A DNA stretch of 28,540 nucleotides from JANNPJ01 sp031400005 (GTDB taxonomy: Bacteria > Actinomycetota > Actinomycetes > Actinomycetales > Kineosporiaceae): assembly GCA_031400005.1 (NCBI GenBank), contig JANNPJ010000203.1, forward strand, positions 1-28,540, in the 5' to 3' direction. The notes under the pieces were generated by a model. It made no database searches. It saw only the letters and a program-made list of their open reading frames with translations, and was not told the DNA's origin. Each line of letters starts with the position of its first letter. Position 1 is the stretch's first letter. Positions 7,141-14,679 of this stretch are shown here, one piece after another. The position numbers were made by a program, and so were the translations under genes.

Positions 7141-8148
7141 TCAGGGGAGGGTGGGATTGGGCAGGGTGAAGGAAAAGGTGGCGCCTTCGTCCGGTAGGCC
7201 GGTGGCGCTGACCGCCCCACCATGCTTGTCGATGATCTTCTTCACTGCGGCCAGTCCGACGCCGGTGCCGGGAAAGTCGACACCGCTGTGCAGCCGCTGA
7301 AACATCCCGAAGAGCCGACCGGCCGCAGCTGGTTCGAATCCCGCACCGTTGTCCTGGATGAAGTACACCGGACTGGCCATGTCCTCGGCTGATCCCACAC
7401 CCAGCTCCACCCGGGGATGCGGGACCCGAGCGGTGAATTTCCAGGCATTGTCCAGCAGGGCCTGAAGCACAGTCAGGAGCAGCCGGGGGTCTGCGATCAC
7501 CGGAAGCTGCTCCGGTACGACGAACTCGACGACACCGGCTCGACTCGGCTGATTGGCCGGGACGGGCGTGTTAGTCAGCGACTGTGCCACCTCCCGGCCC
7601 AGTTGGGCCAGATCGACCGGTTGTGGGTGGACTTCGGTCTGCCCGATCCGAGACAGCGTCAGCATCCCGTTCACCATCTCGCGCAGGTGAGCGGCGGCTT
7701 GCTGAATCCGCTCGGCTCCATGCCGGGTGTCATCGCTGACGTCCGCAAGGTCCTGGACCAGGATCCGGGAGAATCCCTCCAGGTGCCGGATTGGCGCGCG
7801 CAGGTCGTGGGAGATCGCGTACATCAAGCTCGCGAGTTCGTTGGTCTGGGCACAGGCGCGAGCTTCCAGGTTCTGCCGGAGGCGCAAACTGTCCAGTGCG
7901 ACGGTGGTGCTGTCCGCCAGGGCTTGCAGCAAGCGGAGCTCGGTGGCATCGGCGTCCACACCATCCGCTCCGCTCAACCGGCGCGCGGTGGCCTGTGCGA
8001 TCGACATCAGAGCAGGAACGTCCGGGGCGAGTGCGAGCTCTCGGGTGGCGGCCAGGATCAACTCGTGCCCGGCCAGCAGCCGAACCGGATCCAGCCACAC
8101 TCGAGGAACGCTGGCGCTCATCCGTTCATGGTCGACGCAGCGGTTCAT
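7141..8148 (-). CDS. orphan sensor histidine kinase with a truncated GAF domain
   Basis: A 335-residue cytoplasmic kinase with no membrane segment. HisKA is at about 105-170, with the phospho-acceptor in ISHDLRAPIRHLEGF (His114). The HATPase_c domain shows the N box LLDNAWKF (231-238), G1 DNGAGF (266-271), G2 PGTGVGLA (293-300) and GATFSFTLP. HisKA followed by RIGQTEVHPQPVDL is typical of the phytochrome-like kinases. The N-terminus has the first strand of a GAF domain (ARRLSGADG, 55-63) joined almost directly to its last helix (LRLLQALADSTTVALDS), so the ligand-binding core of roughly 80-90 residues is missing. No response regulator adjoins it. The start may instead be ATG 8121 (MSASVPR); neither has a convincing ribosome site. 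Confidence 0.88.
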   Translation of the reverse strand: MNRCVDHERMSASVPRVWLDPVRLLAGHELILAATRELALAPDVPALMSIAQATARRLSGADGVDADATELRLLQALADSTTVALDSLRLRQNLEARACAQTNELASLMYAISHDLRAPIRHLEGFSRILVQDLADVSDDTRHGAERIQQAAAHLREMVNGMLTLSRIGQTEVHPQPVDLAQLGREVAQSLTNTPVPANQPSRAGVVEFVVPEQLPVIADPRLLLTVLQALLDNAWKFTARVPHPRVELGVGSAEDMASPVYFIQDNGAGFEPAAAGRLFGMFQRLHSGVDFPGTGVGLAAVKKIIDKHGGAVSATGLPDEGATFSFTLPNPTLP

Positions 8149-8182
8149 CGGCTTGAGTGAAATTCACCCGGACGGCGATCGG

Positions 8183-8219
8183 CGGACGGCGGCCCTCCCC
8201 TCCGAAGGGCCGCCGTCCG
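8183..8219 (-). terminator. terminator hairpin after the ABC permease gene
   Basis: A perfect 14-bp stem, CGGACGGCGGCCCT (8183-8196) with AGGGCCGCCGTCCG (8206-8219), has a 9-base loop. It lies between the permease stop (8238) and the orphan kinase start (8148), both on the minus strand. It would insulate the kinase from the ABC operon. Confidence 0.8.
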
Positions 8220-8237
8220 TAAGCTGTGTCAGCCTGA

Positions 8238-10778
8238 TCAGGCTGCGATGGCAGCGACAGGGGAGATCCGGGCCGCTCGCCGCGATGGCAGCACCGAAGC
8301 CAGCGCTCCGGCCGAGGTGGCCACCACGAGGATCAGTGCCATCTGCTGCCAGGGGATGTCGACCTTGAGGTTGGCCTCACCGGCGAGGACGGCGGACGTC
8401 CCAAGCACTCCGTACGCCGTACCCAATGCCATTCCCAGTGCCGAGGCGACCCCGGCGATCAGCGCGGCCTCCCAGAGCAGCATCCAGCGCAGCTGGGCCC
8501 GAGTCAGGCCGAGCGCCCGCAGCAGGCCCGCCTCCTGTCGGCGTTCTACCACTGACAAGGCGATGGTGTTGCCGACCCCGATCACCGCGATCACCACGGC
8601 CACGCCGAGCAGGCCGGTGACGATCAGCAGCAGGATGTTGACCAGCTTGTCGAAGCTGTCCCGTTGCTCGGTCGAGCTCTGCACTCCGCTGTTCGGAGCG
8701 TAATCTGCTGCGGTTGAACTAATTCCGTCAATGACCTCGGAGCGACCGTCGGCGTCCAGGCCGTCGGCCAGCCGGACCCAGAGTTTCGTGACGGGCGCTT
8801 TCGGTGCAATCCGGGCCATTTCGCTGCTGGTAACGGCCAGCGGGGTGTCGGCGGAGACGACATGCACCGTGAGGTCAATCGACCGTCCGGCAGCGACGAT
8901 CCGAGCGGTTTTCCCCTCCGTGCCCCAGATTTCGGTCAGGGATTCCGGGACGTTGACTGTCCCAGGCGTCGGGACGCCGGCCCCCGCCGCGGAGCGCACC
9001 ACCGGAGCGGCCCGGACCGGGTCAATCCCGAACAAGAGGTCCTCGCTGTCCGGCTTTCCGTTCACTGTCACGGTGGTGCTGGTCAGTGCGGTCACGGCCC
9101 GCACCTCCGGGATCGTGGCGATGGCCTGTTGCAGTTTGGCAGGCAGAGGCTGGCTGTATCCCTCCACCGAGACGTCGGTCGGAAAGGCGCGGTCCAGCAT
9201 CGTGGCCGTGCTCGCCCGGGTGGTGGCGGCACCGACCACCATGGTCGTGGTCAGCGTCACTCCGATGATCAGTGCGGTCGCTGTGGTCGCGGTCCGCTGC
9301 GGGTTGCGGACCGCGTTGGAGGCCGCGAGCCGTCCGGGAACCCCTCCGGCCGCCCCGAACAGCCGGCCCACGAAGGCGACCACCGGTGGCACCAGCCACT
9401 GGGCCAGCAGCACCACGGCAAGGAAGCTGAACACGCCACCGCCGAGCGCGATCGGCAGCATTCCTTCCAGCGATCCGTAGCCGAGCGCCGCCGCGCTCGG
9501 GATCAGCAGGAGCAGGCCGGACGCCCGGCGCACCAGGCCCGCCCGGCTGCGAGCCGGGGCCGGGTCCATCGGCCGCAACGCCGCCAGCGGTGCCACCCGG
9601 GTGGCCCGGCGAGCAGGAGCGAACGCCGCTACTGCGGTGACGATGATTCCGACCGTCATCCCGATCGCCACGGCCGACGGTGGGACCGAAACTCCGGACA
9701 GTGGAATGGGCGAGTCGAACTGCGCGGAAATCGCGGAAATCGTTGCAGCCAGGCCAATTCCGGCACCGACGCCGATCAGGGAGGCGACCGCACCGATCAG
9801 CAGCGACTCGATCAGGACGCCGCGGCGCAATTGCTTGCCGGTGGCACCGACGCAGCGCAGCAGCGCTAGTTCCCGGGTGCGTTGGGCCAGCAGAACCGCG
9901 AACGTGTTGGCGATCACCAGCCCGCAGACCAGTACCGCAACGGTGGCGAACACCAGCAAGACCTGCGTGAGACCTGCGGCATCGCGGGTGTATTCGTCGG
10001 CGATCTCCTGGGCCTGCTGATCGCCGGTGCGGACGAACAGGTTACGTTCGCCGGCTGCGGTGAGCGCGTCCCGCAGCCGCGGGGCCAAGGCCCGCGAGTC
10101 GACGCCGGAGGCGCTGGCCACCCTGATGGCGACCGTCTCGAGCGGGCCGATGGCGGCGGTTTGGGCTGGGACGGCGAAGATCTGGTCCCCGGCGAGCCCG
10201 ACCGAACCACGCAGGTTGACCAGGCCAACAACCGTGACCTGGATAACCTTTGGCTCAGGTGCTGGGGCGGCGGGTGTGTTGCCGGTGCTCTCGGCGTCCG
10301 GTGGGCTGACCAGGATGCTCAGGGTTGAGCCGAGGCTCACGCCCTTGCGCTCGCCAATTGCCACCTCGCCCGTGGCGCGAGGCAGTCGGCCGGCGGTCAT
10401 CCGCTGCCATTGCAGGCTCTTGTCGGTGGACACATCGGCTACCTGCGCGAACCGGTACCCCTTGCTGCCCGGCAGGCGCACCTGGCTGTAGGTGCTGCGG
10501 TCGACGGCGACCGCGCCGACTCCCGGAACGGCCTGAATGGTCTGCAGCACGTGTTTACGAGAACTCAGGGAGGCGTCCCCTTCGGCCTCCTGGTTTGCGG
10601 TGATCACAGCGTCGGTGTTGCGGTATTGGGCGCCGACCGAGTCCAGCACCGTGGCCTTGGAGGTCTGATTCAGCACCAGGGTGGCGACGACGAATCCGAC
10701 GGCGATGATGATGGCCAGGGCGGTGGCGACCAGGCGCGCGGTGTGGGCGCGCAATTGTGCGAGGCTGAGGGCGAACAT
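8238..10778 (-). CDS. ABC transporter permease with duplicated FtsX domain
   Basis: An 846-residue membrane protein of the MacB/FtsX-like superfamily. A single N-terminal helix (about 15-37) is followed by an extracytoplasmic domain (about 40-265). A three-helix FtsX block (about 270-392, ending APARRATRVAPLAALRP) comes next, then two or three helices (about 415-475), a second extracytoplasmic domain (about 510-710) and a final FtsX block (about 715-840, ending LPSRRAARISPVAAIAA). Such ten-helix permeases with one ATPase act as mechanotransmitters or move lipophilic or peptide substrates across the envelope rather than importing nutrients. It starts 3 bases after the ATPase stop, so the two genes form one operon, itself downstream of a two-component pair. 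Confidence 0.9.
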   Translation of the reverse strand: MFALSLAQLRAHTARLVATALAIIIAVGFVVATLVLNQTSKATVLDSVGAQYRNTDAVITANQEAEGDASLSSRKHVLQTIQAVPGVGAVAVDRSTYSQVRLPGSKGYRFAQVADVSTDKSLQWQRMTAGRLPRATGEVAIGERKGVSLGSTLSILVSPPDAESTGNTPAAPAPEPKVIQVTVVGLVNLRGSVGLAGDQIFAVPAQTAAIGPLETVAIRVASASGVDSRALAPRLRDALTAAGERNLFVRTGDQQAQEIADEYTRDAAGLTQVLLVFATVAVLVCGLVIANTFAVLLAQRTRELALLRCVGATGKQLRRGVLIESLLIGAVASLIGVGAGIGLAATISAISAQFDSPIPLSGVSVPPSAVAIGMTVGIIVTAVAAFAPARRATRVAPLAALRPMDPAPARSRAGLVRRASGLLLLIPSAAALGYGSLEGMLPIALGGGVFSFLAVVLLAQWLVPPVVAFVGRLFGAAGGVPGRLAASNAVRNPQRTATTATALIIGVTLTTTMVVGAATTRASTATMLDRAFPTDVSVEGYSQPLPAKLQQAIATIPEVRAVTALTSTTVTVNGKPDSEDLLFGIDPVRAAPVVRSAAGAGVPTPGTVNVPESLTEIWGTEGKTARIVAAGRSIDLTVHVVSADTPLAVTSSEMARIAPKAPVTKLWVRLADGLDADGRSEVIDGISSTAADYAPNSGVQSSTEQRDSFDKLVNILLLIVTGLLGVAVVIAVIGVGNTIALSVVERRQEAGLLRALGLTRAQLRWMLLWEAALIAGVASALGMALGTAYGVLGTSAVLAGEANLKVDIPWQQMALILVVATSAGALASVLPSRRAARISPVAAIAA

Positions 10779-10781
10779 GGC

Positions 10782-11567
10782 TCAGGCCCCCAGGCGGCGC
10801 AACGCATCGAGGACGGTGTCGGTGGTCGGTGCGGTGATCTCGCCGGCCAGGTTGCCGTCGGCGAGCAGGATCACCCGGTCTGCGTAGGAGGCCGCCACCG
10901 GGTCGTGGGTGACCATCACCACGGTCTGGCCGGTCTCTCGGACGCTGCTGCGCAACAGGCTGAGTACCTCTGCCCCACTGCGGGAATCAAGATTTCCCGT
11001 GGGTTCGTCGGCGAAAATGACGTCGGGGCGCGGAAGTAGCGCACGGGCGATGGCAACTCGCTGCTGCTGGCCACCGGAGAGCTCGGACGGGCGGTGGCTG
11101 AGCCGATCGGCCAGGCCGAGCCGGGAGACGACGTCGGTGAACCACGCCTGGTCCGGCTTCGTACCGGCCAGGTTCAGCGGCAGCAGGATGTTCGCTCGGG
11201 CATCGAGGGTCGGCAGCAGGTTGAATGATTGGAAGACGAAACCGATTCGCTCCCGCCGCAACCGGGTCAGCTCGGTGTCGTTGAGGCTGGTCAGTTCGGT
11301 GTCACCGAGCCAGACCTGACCGGCGGTCACGCTGTCCAGACCGGCCAGGCAATGCATCAGCGTCGATTTTCCCGACCCGGACGGTCCCATGATCGCGGTG
11401 AAACCACCCCTGTCGAAATGAACTTCAACACCGTTCAGGGCAGTGACAGCGGCTTCACCTTTGCCGTAGACCTTCGCCAGCCCGGTCGCCCGGATGGCGC
11501 CATGGCCGTTGCTGACAGCGCTGTGCTTCCCGATCGGCGGATCGTAGGTTGGCGCGTTCCTGCTCAT
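10782..11567 (-). CDS. ABC transporter ATP-binding protein (MacB/LolD type)
   Basis: A 261-residue ATPase that powers the FtsX-type permease encoded next. Motifs: Walker A GPSGSGKST (61-69), Q-loop FQSFNLLPT (112-120), signature LSGGQ (163-167), Walker B VIFADEPTGNLD (183-194, catalytic Glu188), and H-loop VTHDP (His221). The sequence around DEPTGNLDSRSG is typical of the LolD/MacB/FtsE clade. The start ATG 11567 is supported by AGGAG about 7 bases upstream. A non-conserved 23-residue tail precedes the domain. The 128 bases before it contain a perfect palindrome, a good place for control by the response regulator encoded immediately upstream. Confidence 0.93.
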   Translation of the reverse strand: MSRNAPTYDPPIGKHSAVSNGHGAIRATGLAKVYGKGEAAVTALNGVEVHFDRGGFTAIMGPSGSGKSTLMHCLAGLDSVTAGQVWLGDTELTSLNDTELTRLRRERIGFVFQSFNLLPTLDARANILLPLNLAGTKPDQAWFTDVVSRLGLADRLSHRPSELSGGQQQRVAIARALLPRPDVIFADEPTGNLDSRSGAEVLSLLRSSVRETGQTVVMVTHDPVAASYADRVILLADGNLAGEITAPTTDTVLDALRRLGA

Positions 11568-11642
11568 GGTTTTCTCCTGCTCGCAGCCACTATCGTCGGG
11601 GCCGACGCTACGAGGAGGGTGGATCAGGACACATCGGGCGGC

Positions 11643-11691
11643 GGGATGATCTGCGGACCGCCGCCGTCGACGGCATCATCCCCGGGGATGA
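11643..11691. promoter_or_regulatory. palindrome TCATCCCC/GGGGATGA with a nearby half-site, upstream of the ABC operon
   Basis: TCATCCCCGGGGATGA (11676-11691) is a perfect 16-bp palindrome, and a further half-site GGGATGA lies at 11643-11649, able to pair with the left arm over a 26-base gap. It sits between the response-regulator stop and the ABC ATPase start. It may be a terminator for the two-component operon, a binding site for the LuxR-type regulator, or both. A possible minus-strand -10 (GATAGT) lies closer to the ABC start. Confidence 0.5.
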
Positions 11692-11695
11692 CCAA

Positions 11696-12406
11696 TCAGG
11701 GTTCGACGATGCCCAGTTGGTAGCCGAGGACGACGACCTGCACCCGATCCCGCGCCCCGGTCTTCGTCAGTACCCGGCCCACATGGGTTTTAACGGTGGC
11801 CTCGGAGACCACGAAGTGCGCAGCGATCTCGGAGTTGCTCATCCCACGTGCCATCAGCGCGAACACCTCGTGCTCACGCGGGGTCAGTTCGGCAAGCACA
11901 TTCGGGGACGGCCGGGGCACCGACGGGACCGGCGAGCCCGCGACGGCGGTGGTGGCCGAGCGATCCGCCGCCGGCGAACCTGCCAGGATCGGTCCGATAT
12001 GCCGCAGCAGCCGACGAGTGGAACTGGCGCCGATCACGGCGTCACCGGCATGGACGGTCCGGACCGCGGCCAGCATCTCCTCCGGAGGAGCGTCCTTGAG
12101 CAGGAAGCCACTGGCACCGGCGCCGATCGCGGAGACGACGTACTCGTCCAGGTCGAAGGTGGTCAGCACGATCACCCGGGGAGACGACGGCAGGGCGGTG
12201 ATCTGCCGGGTGGCCTCGATCCCATCCATTCGTGGCATCCGAACGTCCATCAGGACGACGTCCACCTGCACCTCGGCCAGCACCCGGACCGCCTCTGCGC
12301 CGTCCGACGCCTGGGCCACGACCTGAAGGTCGTCCTGGGAATCGATCACCATCCGAAAGCCGGCCCGGACCAGTTGCTGATCGTCTACCAATGCCACTCT
12401 GATCAC
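11696..12406 (-). CDS. NarL/LuxR-family response regulator
   Basis: A 236-residue DNA-binding regulator. The receiver domain (1-120) has the acidic pocket VDD (7-9), phospho-acceptor Asp54 in VLMDVRMPRMDG, the Thr in VLTTFD and Lys104 in FLLKDAPPEEM. A variable linker of about 45 residues leads to a LuxR-type helix-turn-helix (about 172-232: LTPREHEVFALMARGMSNSE, then VSEATVKTHVGRVLTKTG). The GTG start (12406-12404) overlaps the TGA of the upstream kinase as GTGA, so translation is coupled. A longer upstream frame exists but lies wholly within the kinase gene and lacks domain similarity. The partner is the adjacent HisKA_3 kinase; the ABC exporter operon just downstream is the likely target. 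Confidence 0.92.
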   Translation of the reverse strand: MIRVALVDDQQLVRAGFRMVIDSQDDLQVVAQASDGAEAVRVLAEVQVDVVLMDVRMPRMDGIEATRQITALPSSPRVIVLTTFDLDEYVVSAIGAGASGFLLKDAPPEEMLAAVRTVHAGDAVIGASSTRRLLRHIGPILAGSPAADRSATTAVAGSPVPSVPRPSPNVLAELTPREHEVFALMARGMSNSEIAAHFVVSEATVKTHVGRVLTKTGARDRVQVVVLGYQLGIVEP

Positions 12407-13587
12407 GAGCCACCACCGTAAGGCAGGACTGCGTGAACGGTGAACCCACCGCCGGGGCGTGGCCTGGCGTCGAGTCGGCCGCCATACAGCGTGGCTCGCT
12501 CGGTCATGCCGCGGATGCCGTGTCCGCCTCGGGTCTCGATCCCGTCCAGCCCGGCACCGGCCCCCCGACCGTCGTCGGTCACCTCGATCTCCAGCCCGTG
12601 CGGTTCCCAGTTCAGTCGAACCCACGCCTTGGAGGTCGGCCCGGCGTGCTTGATCACGTTGGTCAGCGACTCCTGAACAATCCGGTAGGCCGCCAGCGCC
12701 GGGCCGGGCGCCAGCTTGCGAGCCCGGCCATGGATTTCCAGGGTCACATCCGACCCGCCGGACCGGACCTGTTCGACCAGGTCAGGGATGATATCGGCGT
12801 CCGGCTGCGGGGCCAGCGGCTGATCGTCGTCCTGACGCAGGACGCCGAGCAGGGCGCGCATGTCGTTCAGCGCCTGCCGACCGGTCACGGAGATCGTCTC
12901 CAGTGCCTCGATCGCCGCCTGCGGATCCGTTCGGGCGGCGTATCGCCCACCGTCCGCCTGCGAGATCGTCACCGACAGCGAATGCGCCACGACATCATGC
13001 ATCTCCCGGGCGATCCGGGCCCGTTCCGTGGTGGCCGCGAGCCTGATCTCCTGTGCCCGTTCCTGCTCCAGCAGCCGGGCACGCTCCAGGAGCTGATTCT
13101 GCTCGCGCTGACGTAACCGCCGCATCGTCCCCAATGCCCAACTGGCCAGCAGCAACGCACCGACGAAGACGGCGAAGAACAACGCTTCCGCGAGATTGAA
13201 ACCGACGGTGTAGTAACTGAAGCCGGCCAGCATGATGCCGACGAAGGCCACGCCGAGAGCCAGCCGGCTGGCCCAGCGGGGACCGTAGGCGGTCACCGCA
13301 TAGATCACCACCGGGATCGCTGCATCGCCGATGACCAAGGTGTCGAGGGCGAGGAGTTGAATAAAGCTGACGACGGCGACTACGGCGGTCATCGCCACCG
13401 GCCGGGATCGGCGCCAGGCCAGCGGGGCGATCAGCCCGAGGCTGAGCAGCGCCGGACCATCACCAAGACTGATTTGAGTGAGCAAGATGACGATCAGCCC
13501 GATGGGAGCAATGACCAGGACGTCGAACCTGACCGGGTTCTCCCGGGACCACTGGTAAGCGGCTTCCAGTCGTGACGGGCGGTCCAT
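12403..13587 (-). CDS. sensor histidine kinase (HisKA_3/NarX-like)
   Basis: A 394-residue membrane kinase. Four to six hydrophobic segments lie in residues 22-150 (for example VLVIAPIGLIVILL and LFFAVFVGALLLASWAL) with only short loops, so it probably senses within the membrane or through a partner such as the downstream ABC permease. A coiled coil (155-185) precedes the HisKA_3 dimerisation domain with ERARIAREMHDVVAHSLSV (His197). The HATPase_c domain has ESLTNVIKHAG (N box), TDDGRGAG and GGHGIRGMTERATLYGG. It autophosphorylates and passes phosphate to the response regulator translated from the overlapping gene. TAGAGT (13601-13596) lies 8 bases before the ATG, which suggests a leaderless mRNA. 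Confidence 0.92.
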   Translation of the reverse strand: MDRPSRLEAAYQWSRENPVRFDVLVIAPIGLIVILLTQISLGDGPALLSLGLIAPLAWRRSRPVAMTAVVAVVSFIQLLALDTLVIGDAAIPVVIYAVTAYGPRWASRLALGVAFVGIMLAGFSYYTVGFNLAEALFFAVFVGALLLASWALGTMRRLRQREQNQLLERARLLEQERAQEIRLAATTERARIAREMHDVVAHSLSVTISQADGGRYAARTDPQAAIEALETISVTGRQALNDMRALLGVLRQDDDQPLAPQPDADIIPDLVEQVRSGGSDVTLEIHGRARKLAPGPALAAYRIVQESLTNVIKHAGPTSKAWVRLNWEPHGLEIEVTDDGRGAGAGLDGIETRGGHGIRGMTERATLYGGRLDARPRPGGGFTVHAVLPYGGGS

Positions 13588-13595
13588 AGTCAGTG

Positions 13596-13601
13596 ACTCT
13601 A
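13596..13601 (-). promoter_or_regulatory. -10 box (TAGAGT) of a leaderless promoter for the kinase/regulator operon
   Basis: On the minus strand TAGAGT is followed by 8 bases and then ATG 13587. No Shine-Dalgarno is visible. The promoter is divergent from the one for the LLM oxidoreductase about 60 bases away. Confidence 0.5.
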
Positions 13602-13657
13602 ATCCGCTCCCGCGCTGTCAGAATCAGACCACGGGATGATCCGTCGGGACCGTTGCC

Positions 13658-13663
13658 TATCCT
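13658..13663 (+). promoter_or_regulatory. -10 box (TATCCT) of a leaderless promoter for the LLM oxidoreductase
   Basis: TATCCT is followed by 6 bases and ATG 13670, the usual TANNNT spacing for a transcript that begins at its start codon. A GGAAG touches the ATG but is too close to act as a ribosome site. Confidence 0.55.
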
Positions 13664-13669
13664 CGGAAG

Positions 13670-14575
13670 ATGCAGATCGGATTCGCGCTTCCGGTATCCG
13701 GGTCGTGGGCCACCCCGGACAACGTCCTGACCGTTGCTCGGCGGGCCGAACACCTCGGCTACGCCAGCCTGTGGACCTTTCAGCGGTTACTGGCCCCGCC
13801 GAACAACACGATCGCCCCGGTCTATACCAGCGTGCTGGACCCAAGCGTGGTGCTTGGGTATGCGGCCGCGGTGACCGAGCGAGTCGATCTCGGGATTGCC
13901 ATCATCAACGCGCCCTTCGAAAGTCCGGCGCTGCTGGCGAAGCAACTCGCCACTCTCGATGTGCTCTCTCGCGGTCGACTGATCGCCGGTCTGGGCCTCG
14001 GCTGGTTGCCGGCGGAGTTCATCGCCAGTGGGGTGCCCTTCGAGCGCCGCGGAGCCCGGATGGAGGAGTACCTGCGGTGCTTGGAGGCGCTGTGGGGCCC
14101 GGACCCGGTTCAGTTCGACGGCGAGTTCTACCAGGTCCCGTCGTCGATTGCGCTGCCCAAGCCGGTGCCGCGGCCGACGGCGGCACGGCCACCGATCCTG
14201 ATGGGTGGTGACGCCAGGGCGGCGCTGGAACGGATCGGTCGCGTCGGTGACGGCTGGATCAGCAGTAGCCGGGTGCCGCCGGACGAGTTCGGTCAGCGGG
14301 TGGACGTCGTCAAGGCGGCGGCCGAAGCCGCCGGGCGGGATCCGGACCGGCTGCGGTTCGTCTGCCGTGGGGTGCTGCTGGACGAGCCTCGCACCCGGCC
14401 TCTCACCGGCACGCTGGCGGAGATCAGGGACGACCTGCCGGGCCTGGCGAAGCAGGGCATTACCGACCTGTTCATCGATCTGAACTTCGATCCCACGATC
14501 GGCCACGTCAACGCCGACCCGAGCGCGTCGATGCGCCGAGCGCACGCGGTGCTGGAGGCTCTTGCTCCCGCGTGA
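13670..14575 (+). CDS. LLM-class (luciferase-like) F420/flavin-dependent oxidoreductase
   Basis: A 301-residue TIM-barrel oxidoreductase. Features are MQIGFALPVSGSWATPDN at the N-terminus, RAEHLGYASLWTFQR, the LATLDVLSRGRLIAGLGLGW motif typical of F420-dependent family members, the GDARAALERIGRVGDGWI segment near the cofactor phosphate site, and PDRLRFVCRG. The family transfers hydride between F420 or FMN and an organic substrate; cofactor and substrate cannot be fixed from sequence, though the TIGR03619-like pattern favours F420. It has its own leaderless-type promoter and is divergent from the two-component operon. The ABC exporter genes follow after about 100 bases that hold short tandem repeats. 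Confidence 0.9.
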   Translation: MQIGFALPVSGSWATPDNVLTVARRAEHLGYASLWTFQRLLAPPNNTIAPVYTSVLDPSVVLGYAAAVTERVDLGIAIINAPFESPALLAKQLATLDVLSRGRLIAGLGLGWLPAEFIASGVPFERRGARMEEYLRCLEALWGPDPVQFDGEFYQVPSSIALPKPVPRPTAARPPILMGGDARAALERIGRVGDGWISSSRVPPDEFGQRVDVVKAAAEAAGRDPDRLRFVCRGVLLDEPRTRPLTGTLAEIRDDLPGLAKQGITDLFIDLNFDPTIGHVNADPSASMRRAHAVLEALAPA

Positions 14576-14611
14576 CGGAACAGTTGTCGGTGGCTGAGGG
14601 TTGTGGCAGCC

Positions 14612-14661
14612 CAACGACCGACGAGCACACAACGACCGACGAGCACAAAGACCAACGAGCA
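14612..14661 (+). repeat. 18-bp tandem direct repeat (2 full copies plus a partial)
   Basis: CAACGACCGACGAGCACA occurs at 14612-14629 and again, identical, at 14630-14647. A shortened third copy (AAGACCAACGAGCA) follows at 14648-14661. The array lies in the leader immediately before the ABC exporter start. It may be a replication-slippage array or a set of regulator sites. Confidence 0.8.
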
Positions 14662-14679
14662 TGATGAATGAGGCGCCCG

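Noticed and set aside
12407..12625. Longer start for the response regulator
   Set aside because: The extra 73 codons lie within the kinase gene and precede a normal receiver-domain start; GTG 12406 overlaps the kinase stop in the usual coupled manner.
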